Positions 1-7,854 of a stretch of DNA of 25,328 nt are shown here, piece after piece. Both the position numbers and the translations under genes were made by a program. The notes under the pieces were generated by a model, which saw nothing but the letters and a program-made list of their open reading frames with translations, did not search any database and had not been told where the DNA came from. Position 1 is the first letter of the stretch. Each line of letters begins with the position of its first letter. Origin of the DNA: Thermoplasmata archaeon (GTDB lineage: Archaea > Thermoplasmatota > Penumbrarchaeia > Penumbrarchaeales > EX4484-36); assembly GCA_021160765.1 (NCBI GenBank), contig JAGHBW010000223.1, positions 1 through 25,328 of the forward strand, given 5' to 3'.

Positions 1-664
1 CCCTAGATATCAACGCCACCTGGGAGGTGCCTATCTTGTTTACAAGGTCCCCGTTGGGGAATGCCGTATCCGCGCCAACGATTACCCGGTCCACTTCACC
101 CATATAATAATTACATGCCGAGTCCACAATCATTATTGTCTCAACACCGTAAGCGGATAGCTGTTTTACAGTAATCCTGCCCTGATATCTTGGGCGGGCT
201 TCAAGTGAGAAGACCTTTTCCACATAACTCCTCTCCCAACCTCTCCTTATAACCCCTATCGCTGTCTGACTATTGCAATGGGTAAGAACAGTCTGCTTCT
301 TTTTCCCCTCAAACACCCCCTCCCCATTCTTCTCTATCCTCTTTTGTGCTAGCACCACGTAGGACTTGAGAGACTCATACGCCTCCTGTAGCTTTTTGAG
401 AAGTGAGGCCCCCTCATAATCCCCTCCCATTTCAAGCATATAACGGAGAGCATTGGATAAGGATATGGCTGTTGGCCTACTATTCAGAAGAATTACTGAG
501 AAGTCCTCAAGGGTCCCCCTATTAGCCTCCTCCCCCTCCATATCCATGGCTTTAACCAAGACCTCCGCCGCGTAAAGAGCAAGGCGTGTTGCACCTCTCA
601 CCCTCATGCTCTTAATGTCCTCAGCACCTCTCCTTACCATATCTTCACTTCTTCTCCTCATCAT
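1..664 (-). CDS. Ribose-1,5-bisphosphate isomerase (R15P isomerase), 3' end cut by window
   Basis: I translated 221 residues from ATG at 664; the C-terminus lies beyond base 1. The protein belongs to the eIF2B/MtnA-like isomerase family, which in archaea converts ribose 1,5-bisphosphate to ribulose 1,5-bisphosphate between AMP phosphorylase and type III RuBisCO in AMP salvage. The motif THCNSQTAIGV places the catalytic Cys at residue 130, and GADTAFPNGDLVNKIGTS places the catalytic Asp at 199. The Cys-Asp spacing of 69 equals that of the characterised Thermococcus enzyme (C133/D202). An N-terminal RGATRLA motif is also typical. The Cys-Asp pair argues against a pure translation initiation factor 2B subunit; the methionine-salvage isomerase MtnA is less likely from the motif spellings. 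A second ATG lies at 661. The gene starts 9 bases after the stop of the HD phosphohydrolase, with GAGAGG just upstream, so the two probably form an operon. Confidence 0.9.
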   Translation of the reverse strand, partial: MMRRRSEDMVRRGAEDIKSMRVRGATRLALYAAEVLVKAMDMEGEEANRGTLEDFSVILLNSRPTAISLSNALRYMLEMGGDYEGASLLKKLQEAYESLKSYVVLAQKRIEKNGEGVFEGKKKQTVLTHCNSQTAIGVIRRGWERSYVEKVFSLEARPRYQGRITVKQLSAYGVETIMIVDSACNYYMGEVDRVIVGADTAFPNGDLVNKIGTSQVALISR

Positions 665-673
665 ACCATCCTC

Positions 674-1960
674 TCAACCGAAGATCATGCCTTCTGCAAT
701 TTTAGCAACATCCTCTCTAATAGACCTGTCACAAGCCACCATTAAATACCAAGAGGGCGTATAGCGGTACTGAAGAGCTCTCGCGAAAGAGGATATCCGG
801 GAGAGGGGTATAGGCTTCTCATCCAGAACCTTAATGTCCGCCCTTCTCAGACGCGGTTCTGAGACCGCAGCTTCACCCATGGGCATGTCTATAAGGACAT
901 CCCCCTCCTTGCCACCAACCCTTCTTCGTATCTCCTCTTCAACTTCCCTCCTCCTATCCTCATTCTGTAGTTCCTTCAAGATTTCAAGATGGTGATCTTC
1001 AACCCTCTCGCTTCTAAGGATGTACGCACTCTTGAAAAGATCCCTCTTCATAAGCCTCTGGGCAATCTCACCGGGGTATCCCCCCACACCCTTCAGATAA
1101 CATAAAAGGTCCCCATCCACCATATCCCACACCGATCTCATTCTCTCCTCTCCCAGCCTGTCTACAGCCTCAACAAGCATTCTCTCAGCGATCCTCACGG
1201 TCTTGTGAAAGTAGACTGCATTATACATCAAGTCCCTCGCCACAAGCATCCCCTCCAAGGCAGGGATTCCTCTCCGGTGCACCATAAGCTCGTTGTGATA
1301 AAGAACCATTGTGTTCAGAAGTCTGGTTAAGTCCACCATTCCCAAAGCTACACCAGTGTAATGAGAGTCCCTCAAAAGATAGTCAAGTTGATCAGCATCT
1401 ATGGCTGAATGGATCACCTGATTTAGGTACTCTTTTCCCTTGAAAAATACCTGCCCCCCACCGTCAACGTACGCCTCAAGAGTTTCCTCACTCCTTGCCA
1501 TCCCTTTTGAGAGAACAAGGTTCTCCACATCCCCGGGGTTTATTCCCTCCTCTTCAAGAATCTCCGGTATCCGTCCTCCCCCTCTCTTTCCGGTGATAAT
1601 CTCCCCAGTTATCACCATGTGGTCCCTACCTATTCTCCTCTTCAGAAGAGCTTCAAGGGTGTGTGAAAAAGGGCCATGTCCAAGGTCATGGAGTAGACCG
1701 GCAACTTTCAATATTTTCACCTCATCTTCACTCAATGAGAGTGCACTTCCAATCCTTCCAGCCAGATAGCTAACACCCAAAGAATGCTCAAATCGTGTAT
1801 GATTCGCCCCGGGGAATACAAGGTTAGCCAGTCCCAACTGCCTTATAAAAGACAGTTTGTTCACCTCTGGGGTTGAAAGAAGTTTCAGAATGACACCCTC
1901 CACCCTTATGCCGCCATGCACTGGGTCGTTTATTATCTTATAGTCCCTCACGGTGTTCAT
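674..1960 (-). CDS. HD-superfamily phosphohydrolase (COG1078/SAMHD1-dGTPase-like)
   Basis: This is a 428-residue cytosolic protein. It has the usual N-terminal motif of the family (NDPVHGGI, residues 11-18) and a full HD metal site: His59 in RFEHSLGV, His91-Asp92 in LLHDLGHGPFSH, and Asp190 in IDADQLDYLLRD. The family hydrolyses nucleotide phosphates, often dNTPs, but the substrate of this member cannot be read from sequence. The C-terminal part (about 260-428) is helical and charged, typical of COG1078. It lies upstream of the ribose-1,5-bisphosphate isomerase with a 9-nt gap, which suggests a link to nucleotide turnover; that is an inference. A TATA-like TTTATTAA centred about 29 nt upstream of the ATG points to a leaderless or very short-leader transcript; a weak GAGGA is also present at 1966-1970. 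Confidence 0.88.
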   Translation of the reverse strand: MNTVRDYKIINDPVHGGIRVEGVILKLLSTPEVNKLSFIRQLGLANLVFPGANHTRFEHSLGVSYLAGRIGSALSLSEDEVKILKVAGLLHDLGHGPFSHTLEALLKRRIGRDHMVITGEIITGKRGGGRIPEILEEEGINPGDVENLVLSKGMARSEETLEAYVDGGGQVFFKGKEYLNQVIHSAIDADQLDYLLRDSHYTGVALGMVDLTRLLNTMVLYHNELMVHRRGIPALEGMLVARDLMYNAVYFHKTVRIAERMLVEAVDRLGEERMRSVWDMVDGDLLCYLKGVGGYPGEIAQRLMKRDLFKSAYILRSERVEDHHLEILKELQNEDRRREVEEEIRRRVGGKEGDVLIDMPMGEAAVSEPRLRRADIKVLDEKPIPLSRISSFARALQYRYTPSWYLMVACDRSIREDVAKIAEGMIFG

Positions 1961-1983
1961 CGGATTCCTCTACAGATTAATTG

Positions 1984-1993
1984 TTTAATAAAA
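1984..1993 (-). promoter_or_regulatory. TATA box for the HD phosphohydrolase operon
   Basis: The minus strand reads TTTTATTAAA, centred about 29 nt before the ATG at 1960. Archaeal transcription starts about 25 nt from the TATA centre, so the leader would be only a few bases. Confidence 0.5.
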
Positions 1994-2016
1994 CCTTCCT
2001 CAAAGGGAATGGGACC

Positions 2017-2026
2017 TTTTATATAT
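2017..2026 (+). promoter_or_regulatory. TATA box for the DUF835 gene
   Basis: TTTTATATAT is centred about 27 nt before ATG 2048. Transcription would begin at or next to the A of the start codon, implying a leaderless mRNA. This is the main reason for choosing 2048 over the in-frame upstream start at 1916, which would lie upstream of the promoter. Confidence 0.6.
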
Positions 2027-2047
2027 GAGCAGAAAAATAGTCCGTTG

Positions 2048-2662
2048 ATGGCAATAATACCCCTTATCCTTGCAATATTTGCCCTTTTATTCTTCCTTTT
2101 CTTCTCAATAAGGGTTCTTCTAAAATACAGGCAGGCCAGAGAGGAGATAGACAGAATTGAGCAAAAGAAAAAGGCCATCAAATTGCCTGCCAGAGACAAA
2201 AGGCTTGAAGGGGCATTCAACATTGTGGAGTTCCCCTCAACCTCTATCCAGTTTCAATATTTTAGAGGGGAGCTTATAAAGGGCGGTCTCTACTTTACAC
2301 CGGTTCCCGGTGAGAGGCTGAGAGAACAGCTCCCCGGTGTTCCTGCCCGCGAAATACTGATAGTAAAGGACAGTCCCAGAAAATATACTAGAAAGGCCTA
2401 CAAAATTACTGACCTCTCAGGCATATTGCAGGAGGTTATGGATTACTGGGAGGAGGGGGGGAGTGGTGGGGTTGTTTTCAACTCTTTTGAAAACGTCATG
2501 GTGGAAAATGAGCCAGAAAGGATCAGGAGGTTCCTCAACCATTTAAAAGAACTTGCGGAGAGAGAGGGGAAGGTCGTTCTTATATCACTAAGTCCCAAGG
2601 CACTCCCTGCAAAATACAGACGGTTTTTAAGAGACCGCCTTGAGGTTAAAAAGATCGTGTGA
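2048..2662 (+). CDS. Membrane-anchored DUF835 protein
   Basis: This 204-residue protein begins MAIIPLILAIFALLFFLFF, a single hydrophobic segment (about 2-24). A short charged coiled-coil-like stretch follows (REEIDRIEQKKKA), then a DUF835-type domain (about 75-204) with the family landmarks GGLYFTPV near its start, EILIVKDSP in the middle and a C-terminal half GGVVFNSFENVM / FLNHLKELAEREGKVVLISL. DUF835 is an archaeal family of unknown biochemical function, often found attached to sensor or membrane modules. The start at 2048 fits a TATA box that would give a leaderless transcript; a longer reading frame back to 1916 overlaps the divergent HD gene and lacks support. It converges on pheT with a 24-nt gap. 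Function is not assigned. Confidence 0.8.
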   Translation: MAIIPLILAIFALLFFLFFSIRVLLKYRQAREEIDRIEQKKKAIKLPARDKRLEGAFNIVEFPSTSIQFQYFRGELIKGGLYFTPVPGERLREQLPGVPAREILIVKDSPRKYTRKAYKITDLSGILQEVMDYWEEGGSGGVVFNSFENVMVENEPERIRRFLNHLKELAEREGKVVLISLSPKALPAKYRRFLRDRLEVKKIV

Positions 2663-2686
2663 GAAGAGACACGGTATGTCTTTCTA

Positions 2687-4366
2687 TTACTCTCTCCACA
2701 TCTCAAAAATCCTCTCCACATCCAGTCTGAAGGATACAGTTGGATATGATATTTCATATCTATGAAGGATCTCTGGATGAACCTCACCCATATCCCCCAA
2801 TATTACGTTATCTTTTGAGAGCAGTGTAGCTGCTCTACCGCGGATGTAAATTTTCTTGTCTACCCTCTCAACCTTAGTCTCTATGCTCAACACCCTCATA
2901 ATGTGCTCCACAGTACTTTTTACATCAGTAAATCCTATCCCCTTCTGAACGACCATTCCACCCAACTCCCAATGATTCACGCCCTCCTTTACCACCTCTC
3001 CTATCTCAAAAATTCTCTGGGGCAACTCTCTATGGCGGTTTAGTTTCAGAAATCCAAGCAATGAGGGATGAAGTGATGGGCGGAGCGCAGAATGTTCTTC
3101 TGAAAGTGGGTTTATCACCTCCACCCCGATCTCATTGTTCTCCTCTAAAAACTCCACATCCCCCCTATCCACCATTGTCAGGGTCTTAACCTCCTGATAT
3201 CCCAAGCCTATCATGGCCTCTCTTAATAGGTTTATGAGGTGCATAACTCCCCTTCCCTCTCCTATGGAGGGTGTGTGAGGCAGAACCCCCGAAAAATTAT
3301 CGTAACCAAATCCTATAGCAAGATCCTCATATATGTCAACGGGATGCAGGATGTCCACACGCATGGGTGGAATTTTCACTATAAGTTCACCCTCCTCAAC
3401 TTTTACTGTGTATCCCATCCTCCGCAATGCCTCCTCAAACCCATCCTCCTTTTCCACCCCTAAAAGTGTCTTTGCATCCGCCACTGGGACCTTCATCTCC
3501 TCCCATTGAAAGGGAGGAGACACGATTTTTTCAGTCGCCCCCGGGGGCGGAGGAGAGGGATAAACAATCTCAACACTTTTTGCCTTACCTCCGAGATCGA
3601 TTAACTGGGCGGTTATTATTTTCAGTGCCTCTTCAACAGCTCTCAAAGACGTCCCTGTACAATCAACGAATATGTCCGTTGTCTCCTCAGTCACCCTTGT
3701 TAATTCACCATTTATAATGGGGGGGAAGGACAATACGTTGTTTTTCTTGTCAATGATTATAGGGTAGAGTGAGAATCCCTCCAGAGTATGTGCATATTCA
3801 ACCCCTTTCTCATGCTCCATTAATATCTCCCGCAGGGTCATCTCTCTGCTCCCTTGAAGGGGTAAAAATTCTATTTCATCTGGTTTAACTGCTAGGTATC
3901 TAAAGGGGGGCTGTATTGGAGCAAAGTCATGAACCCCTATTGCCATCTTTTTCCTTCCCCTGCCCAGGGTTAAATGAAGTTTCTCCTGCAGGTTCATGAG
4001 GGAGAGGAGAGAGTCTTCATCTATCTGCACACCCTCCACTAAAACCCCCCCAATATAGGGCCTAACGGAGAGCACATTTTTCTCCACAACAACTCTAACC
4101 CCTGATTTATCCACCAACCGATAGATGTCTGGAGAGAACGGTTCGGATGTGACGAAACTTCTATATGCCCTAGCCACACCCTCAGCTGAATAAAGATCTG
4201 GCCTATTTGGGAAGAACTCAAAAGAGATGCTCTCCTCATCCTCTCTTTCATAAGAGGCCCCCATCATGGGTACACTCCTTCTAATCTCCTCCCAGTTGAG
4301 TTTATTGGGGGGAAGGCCCTGAAGCAACCTCTTAAGATACTCCTTATTTAAATCTATTACTGGCAA
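2687..4366 (-). CDS. pheT: Phenylalanyl-tRNA synthetase beta subunit, archaeal type
   Basis: This is the beta subunit (559 residues) of the heterotetrameric PheRS, which charges tRNA-Phe. The N-terminus (MPVIDLNKEYLKRLL) and the motif FEFFPNRPDLYSAEGVARA are diagnostic. The domain order is an N-terminal module (1-75), a B3/B4 editing-type domain (about 100-260), a B5 domain (about 290-352, ending DILHPVDIYEDLAIGFGYDN) and a catalytic-like core (about 365-559). The length matches archaeal PheT (about 550) and lacks the bacterial tRNA-binding and anticodon-binding extensions. The start codon is TTG, supported by GGAGG at 4374-4378, 7 nt upstream, and by the conserved N-terminus. The alpha-subunit gene pheS is not in the window. 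A TATA-like element near 4403-4412 lies in the region shared with divergent lonB. Confidence 0.95.
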   Translation of the reverse strand: MPVIDLNKEYLKRLLQGLPPNKLNWEEIRRSVPMMGASYEREDEESISFEFFPNRPDLYSAEGVARAYRSFVTSEPFSPDIYRLVDKSGVRVVVEKNVLSVRPYIGGVLVEGVQIDEDSLLSLMNLQEKLHLTLGRGRKKMAIGVHDFAPIQPPFRYLAVKPDEIEFLPLQGSREMTLREILMEHEKGVEYAHTLEGFSLYPIIIDKKNNVLSFPPIINGELTRVTEETTDIFVDCTGTSLRAVEEALKIITAQLIDLGGKAKSVEIVYPSPPPPGATEKIVSPPFQWEEMKVPVADAKTLLGVEKEDGFEEALRRMGYTVKVEEGELIVKIPPMRVDILHPVDIYEDLAIGFGYDNFSGVLPHTPSIGEGRGVMHLINLLREAMIGLGYQEVKTLTMVDRGDVEFLEENNEIGVEVINPLSEEHSALRPSLHPSLLGFLKLNRHRELPQRIFEIGEVVKEGVNHWELGGMVVQKGIGFTDVKSTVEHIMRVLSIETKVERVDKKIYIRGRAATLLSKDNVILGDMGEVHPEILHRYEISYPTVSFRLDVERIFEMWRE

Positions 4367-4373
4367 GGCACTG

Positions 4374-4378
4374 CCTCC
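4374..4378 (-). promoter_or_regulatory. Shine-Dalgarno site fixing the TTG start of pheT
   Basis: The minus strand reads GGAGG 7 nt before TTG at 4366-4364. No in-frame ATG gives the conserved N-terminus, so this site decides the non-ATG start. Confidence 0.7.
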
Positions 4379-4402
4379 GGTTTGTGTTCATTGATTGTCA
4401 AT

Positions 4403-4425
4403 GTCATATAAAAAACTATATTTAT
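4403..4425. promoter_or_regulatory. Shared divergent promoter region of pheT and lonB
   Basis: This AT-rich segment contains TTTTTTATATGAC on the minus strand (about 40 nt before the pheT start) and CATATAAAAAAC followed by CTATATTTAT on the plus strand (about 45-55 nt before the lonB start). These are TATA-like elements in both orientations; which are used cannot be decided by eye. Confidence 0.45.
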
Positions 4426-4463
4426 GGAAGACATCTCCTCCCCTCAGACATCGGTGGGAGAAA

Positions 4464-6443
4464 ATGGACAAAATTGAGTCGGTGAAAAGCCTGAGCCAAT
4501 GGCTGAAGTCCAAAGGCATCAGGTCCACAAAAGACATCAAAGTACCGGAAAAGCTCGTTGACCAGGTGATAGGCCAGGATGAGGCGGTTAAGGTCGTGAA
4601 GAAGGCTGCGAAGCAAAAACGTCACGTTCTTTTAATCGGTGACCCGGGTACAGGAAAATCAATGTTAGCTAAAGCCATGGCAGAGCTTTTACCCGATGAG
4701 GACCTGGAGGACATATTGGTCTACCCCAATCACGATGATCCCAATCAGCCAAAAATAAGGGTGGTTCCCGCTGGGAAGGGGAAGGAAATCATTAAAGCTA
4801 AGAAGGATGAACTTAAAGAACTCAGGGAGAAAGAGAGTTGGTTTAAAAGGATGGTTGTAATGATAATTCTCTTTCTCTCCTTCCTAACCGTTATCTATAC
4901 AAAGAGCATGCAATATCTCTTCTGGGGTATTCTCCTCTCCCTTGCGTTCATGATATTTTTCCGCTTTTTCTCTTATTCTGATAAATTTGAAAAAGAGATC
5001 CCAAAACTGCTTGTCACTCACAAAAAAGGAGACAAACCACCCTTTATAGATGCTACTGGGGCTATCTCAGGAGCGCTTTTGGGTGATGTACGACATGATC
5101 CCTATCAATCTGGAGATATGGTCACACCTGCTCACGAAAGGGTGGAGCCGGGAGCCATTCATAGAGCACATAAGGGGGTCCTCTTCATAGATGAAATCAG
5201 TATTCTGGGTCTGGAATCTCAGCAAAGCCTCCTTACAGCAATGCAGGAGAAGAAATACTCCATTACAGGCCAGAGTGAACGCAGTGCGGGTTCCATGGTA
5301 AAGACGGAGGCAGTACCCTGCGATTTCATCCTCGTAGCCGCCGGAAATCTTGATTCCGTTGAGAGAATGCATCCTGCCCTGCGATCCAGGATAAGAGGGT
5401 ATGGATATGAGGTTTACATGAATACCCTCATGGACGACACTGAGGAAAACCGGATGAAACTCGTAAGATTCGTAGCCCAAGAAGTAAAAAAGGACGGAAA
5501 AATACCCCACTTCCGATATGATGCCATTGCTGAAATCATAAGAGAAGCCCAGAGGAGATCGGGAAGCCGGGGTAAACTCTCCCTCCGTTTAAGAGAGCTC
5601 GGTGGACTTGTTAGAGCTGCGGGAGATGTGGCGAGAGAGAAAGGGAAGAAGCTGGTGACACGAAAAGACGTTATTGAGGCAAAGGTTTTCGCCAAACCCC
5701 TAGAGCAACAGGTAGCTGAAAGAATGGTGAGAAAGAAATGGGAGTATAACGACATAATAAACAGTGGAAGTATTGTAGGGGCCGTCAATGGGCTCGCCAT
5801 ACTCGGCGCGGATACTGGGATGTCAGAATATGCCGGTTTGGTACTCCGTGTTGTGGCTGAGATTACACCTGCCCAATCAAGAAATGAAGGCAAGATCATA
5901 GCCACCGGAAAATTAGGTGAGATAGCAAAAGAGGCTGTCCAGAACGTGTCAGCATTGATAAAAAAGATCTCCGGCGAAGACATAAAAAATTACGATATTC
6001 ACATTCAGTTCATTGGTACCTACGAGGGGGTGGAGGGGGATTCTGCCTCAATATCCATTGCAACCGCCGTCATCTCCGCACTTGAAGGGATTGGTGTTGA
6101 CATGTCAGTTGCCATGACAGGTTCCCTCTCTGTAAGAGGGGAGGTACTCCCTGTGGGTGGCATTACCCCAAAAATAGAGGCGGCCATAGCTGCAGGAATA
6201 CAAAAGGTCATTATACCAGCTGGGAACATGAAGGACGTTTTGCTGGATGAGGAGAGCGAGAAGAAGATTGAGGTAGTTCCCGTAAGAAACCTAAAAGAGG
6301 TCCTTGAGGTTGCTCTCACTTCCACTTCAAAAAAGAAGAAAGCATTCATAAGGAGACTCGCAGACATATTCAATGAGGAGATTGAAAGCGATATGAAAAG
6401 ATTCCCCGACCTTCTAGACACACCACAGCCGCACCCGGCTTAA
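4464..6443 (+). CDS. lonB: Archaeal membrane-bound ATP-dependent Lon protease (LonB)
   Basis: This 659-residue AAA+ protease degrades unfolded and regulatory proteins at the cytoplasmic face of the membrane. Walker A is GDPGTGKS (59-66). Two membrane helices (about 130-146 and 149-166) are inserted between Walker A and Walker B (GVLFIDEI, 238-245), the hallmark of archaeal LonB. The C-terminal peptidase domain has the Ser-Lys dyad: Ser527 in VEGDSAS and Lys570 in GGITPKIEAA. The 43-residue spacing equals that of Archaeoglobus LonB (S509/K552), and the acidic pair before the serine is kept. I chose the ATG at 4464 because GGTGGGAG lies just upstream and the N-terminus then matches the family; an in-frame ATG at 4395 would add 23 atypical residues. 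The short tail after the protease domain (about 625-659) is charged and ends in a proline-rich stretch. Confidence 0.95.
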   Translation: MDKIESVKSLSQWLKSKGIRSTKDIKVPEKLVDQVIGQDEAVKVVKKAAKQKRHVLLIGDPGTGKSMLAKAMAELLPDEDLEDILVYPNHDDPNQPKIRVVPAGKGKEIIKAKKDELKELREKESWFKRMVVMIILFLSFLTVIYTKSMQYLFWGILLSLAFMIFFRFFSYSDKFEKEIPKLLVTHKKGDKPPFIDATGAISGALLGDVRHDPYQSGDMVTPAHERVEPGAIHRAHKGVLFIDEISILGLESQQSLLTAMQEKKYSITGQSERSAGSMVKTEAVPCDFILVAAGNLDSVERMHPALRSRIRGYGYEVYMNTLMDDTEENRMKLVRFVAQEVKKDGKIPHFRYDAIAEIIREAQRRSGSRGKLSLRLRELGGLVRAAGDVAREKGKKLVTRKDVIEAKVFAKPLEQQVAERMVRKKWEYNDIINSGSIVGAVNGLAILGADTGMSEYAGLVLRVVAEITPAQSRNEGKIIATGKLGEIAKEAVQNVSALIKKISGEDIKNYDIHIQFIGTYEGVEGDSASISIATAVISALEGIGVDMSVAMTGSLSVRGEVLPVGGITPKIEAAIAAGIQKVIIPAGNMKDVLLDEESEKKIEVVPVRNLKEVLEVALTSTSKKKKAFIRRLADIFNEEIESDMKRFPDLLDTPQPHPA

Positions 6444-6499
6444 TAAAAATGAGGCAACCTTTAGCGGACCAAAAACTTATAACAACGCACCCACATCCC

Positions 6500-6507
6500 T
6501 TTTTTTT
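6500..6507 (+). terminator. T-run, possible lonB transcription terminator
   Basis: Eight consecutive T bases lie 57 nt after the lonB stop. Archaeal RNA polymerase terminates at oligo-T tracts without needing a hairpin; no strong stem precedes it. Confidence 0.4.
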
Positions 6508-6514
6508 AAAACTG

Positions 6515-6546
6515 GCTTTATAAATGAAAGCAAAAGTCTTAAATAG
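6515..6546 (+). promoter_or_regulatory. Candidate promoter of the PGF-CTERM-like protein gene
   Basis: Two TATA-like elements occur, CTTTATAAAT (6515-6524) and CTTAAATAG (6538-6546). Either would give a leader of roughly 90-110 nt that includes the inverted repeat at 6572-6597. A third AT-rich option, AATATATAGG (6608-6617), would exclude the repeat. Confidence 0.35.
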
Positions 6547-6571
6547 GGACCAGGACAATATACATTATTGG

Positions 6572-6597
6572 AGTGGAAGGGAAAATCTCCCTCCACT
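6572..6597 (+). repeat. Inverted repeat (hairpin) in the 5' leader
   Basis: AGTGGAAGGGA pairs with TCCCTCCACT: ten base pairs with one bulged A and a five-base loop. It is not followed by a T-run, so it is not an obvious intrinsic terminator, and it sits at the likely 5' end of the leader of the gene at 6658. Confidence 0.5.
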
Positions 6598-6657
6598 GGA
6601 GATAAGGAATATATAGGCGGAAATGATAAGGAGGAATAACCTCAAGAGGTGAACTGT

Positions 6658-7593
6658 ATGGGAAGACGCGCGAGAAGTTTGAAGATGTTTTTGGGGCTTC
6701 TGATAATATTCTCCAGTATAGGTCTCCTCCTCCCCTCTGAGACCAAAGAGAAGGAGGCCTCTGCCGTTCTTGCACCGGCAGTTACCATATCATTGGATGA
6801 TCCTTCTAGAGAGGCAGAGGTCGCCCCAGGACAGTCAGGAATTGTGGTATTCCATGGGAGAGTGACGTGCCAAGCAAGCTGGCAGCCCAATGTTCAAAAG
6901 TGTATTGTCACCCTTCAAGGTTCTGCAGGGGGCTGGCCAGTGACATTATCCCCCTCCACACTCATCTTTATGAAGCAGGACAGGCAGGCAAAAACCTTCC
7001 AGGCCACTGTAAAGGTGCCCCCTGAGACACCCTACGGACAGGATGGGCAGCTAACAATATCTGGACGCTGGAGATATATCCCCGGGGCGCTCGCGGGCCC
7101 TGTTGACCCGGTTCAGGGGACCATTGTGATAAAACAGTTCTACCGATTTACTCTCTCTGTGAAGAAACCTTATGTGCAGGTTAAGCCCGGCTCTACATTG
7201 AACTTTGACATAAAGATCAAAAACGACGGCAACGGACCAGACGTAATGACCCTGAAAATACTTAACTATCAAGACCTCACAAAGAAGGAGTGGGTAGTCC
7301 AGATGGGCAATCCTAGGATAAGGGTTCAGTCAAACCAGGAAGAGGTAGTCACCATTTCCATAGCCACGGAGCAGAGATGGGATATTTGGGTGAACGATGT
7401 TACAACAATAAAAGTAGAACTTATTTCGGTCCAGGCTCAAGAACAGGGTGCATTGGCGTTACCTCTCGAATACGCCCTTTTCGTCAGGGAGAGGGGAGTG
7501 GCAACTCCCGGTTTTGATCCAATGTTCTTTATATTCATACTGGGCACACTGGCCATACTTCTGGTGAACCGGGAGAGAAAACGAGGAGGTTAG
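6658..7593 (+). CDS. Secreted envelope protein with NEW3/CARDB-like domain and PGF-CTERM-like tail
   Basis: This 311-residue protein has a basic N-terminus and a hydrophobic signal segment (about 8-27, KMFLGLLIIFSSIGLLLP). A first beta-rich domain (about 40-150) has two cysteines that could form a disulphide (VTCQASW and VQKCIV). The second beta domain (about 155-275) has the KPGSTLNFDIKIKNDGNGPD signature of NEW3/CARDB-like extracellular domains. The C-terminus has PGF at 284-286, then a hydrophobic stretch (FFIFILGTLAILLV) and a basic end (NRERKRGG). That is the tripartite layout of PGF-CTERM proteins, which archaeosortase A processes and lipid-anchors. I chose the ATG at 6658 because AGAGGTGA ends 5 nt upstream; a GTG at 6649 is in frame but overlaps this site. 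Function is unknown beyond being exported. Confidence 0.75.
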   Translation: MGRRARSLKMFLGLLIIFSSIGLLLPSETKEKEASAVLAPAVTISLDDPSREAEVAPGQSGIVVFHGRVTCQASWQPNVQKCIVTLQGSAGGWPVTLSPSTLIFMKQDRQAKTFQATVKVPPETPYGQDGQLTISGRWRYIPGALAGPVDPVQGTIVIKQFYRFTLSVKKPYVQVKPGSTLNFDIKIKNDGNGPDVMTLKILNYQDLTKKEWVVQMGNPRIRVQSNQEEVVTISIATEQRWDIWVNDVTTIKVELISVQAQEQGALALPLEYALFVRERGVATPGFDPMFFIFILGTLAILLVNRERKRGG

Positions 7594-7603
7594 ATTCCAT
7601 ATG

Positions 7604-7636
7604 GAACGGTTGTGGTAAGCAACCGTTCTTTTTTAA
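7604..7636 (+). terminator. Hairpin plus T-run terminator after the PGF-CTERM-like gene
   Basis: GAACGGTTG (7604-7612) and CAACCGTTC (7620-7628) form a perfect nine-base stem with a seven-base loop, followed directly by a run of T bases and a second longer T-rich tract to about 7660. It starts 10 nt after the stop codon. Confidence 0.75.
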
Positions 7637-7760
7637 TCTTTTTTTCTTTTTTTATAATATTCTAGCCCCCCTATCTTTATTTATCAACATAGTCATTTGT
7701 ACTTTTGCAGGATAAGTTTTCCTTTTTTAAAGAAATATCTTCTCGTAAGGGGGGCAATCG

Positions 7761-7775
7761 GAAATATATAAATAT
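7761..7775 (+). promoter_or_regulatory. BRE/TATA element for the 988-residue surface protein
   Basis: GAAATATATAAATAT is a strong archaeal promoter-like element. Predicted transcription start is near 7795, leaving a leader of about 60 nt. The rest of the 7594-7854 gap holds the terminator and T-rich sequence; I see nothing else in it. Confidence 0.6.
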
Positions 7776-7854
7776 GAAAACCCCATTGCACTTCTCTGCA
7801 TTCACTGTGCATTAGTGCCAGAGTTAAAAAGAGTTTTCAACGGAGGAAATAGGG

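Noticed and set aside
1916..2047. In-frame N-terminal extension of the DUF835 gene starting at 1916
   Set aside because: It would overlap the divergent HD gene, precede the TATA box and place a non-conserved 44-residue stretch before the membrane helix.
3537..3555. Perfect GC palindrome cgcccccgggggcg as a regulatory operator
   Set aside because: It lies inside pheT and encodes Pro-Pro-Pro-Gly-Ala, one of the common CCC/CCG-GGG sites.
4395..4463. ATG at 4395 as the lonB start
   Set aside because: It lies at or before the TATA-like elements and adds 23 atypical residues; ATG 4464 has a Shine-Dalgarno site and the family N-terminus.
5414..6421. Minus-strand frames of 133 and 189 residues opposite lonB
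   Set aside because: They are antisense shadows of a well-conserved gene, rich in Ser and Phe as expected from the complement.
6444..6657. Possible small RNA or tRNA gene between lonB and the next gene
   Set aside because: No cloverleaf or conserved RNA motif could be traced; only a T-run, TATA-like elements and one hairpin are visible.
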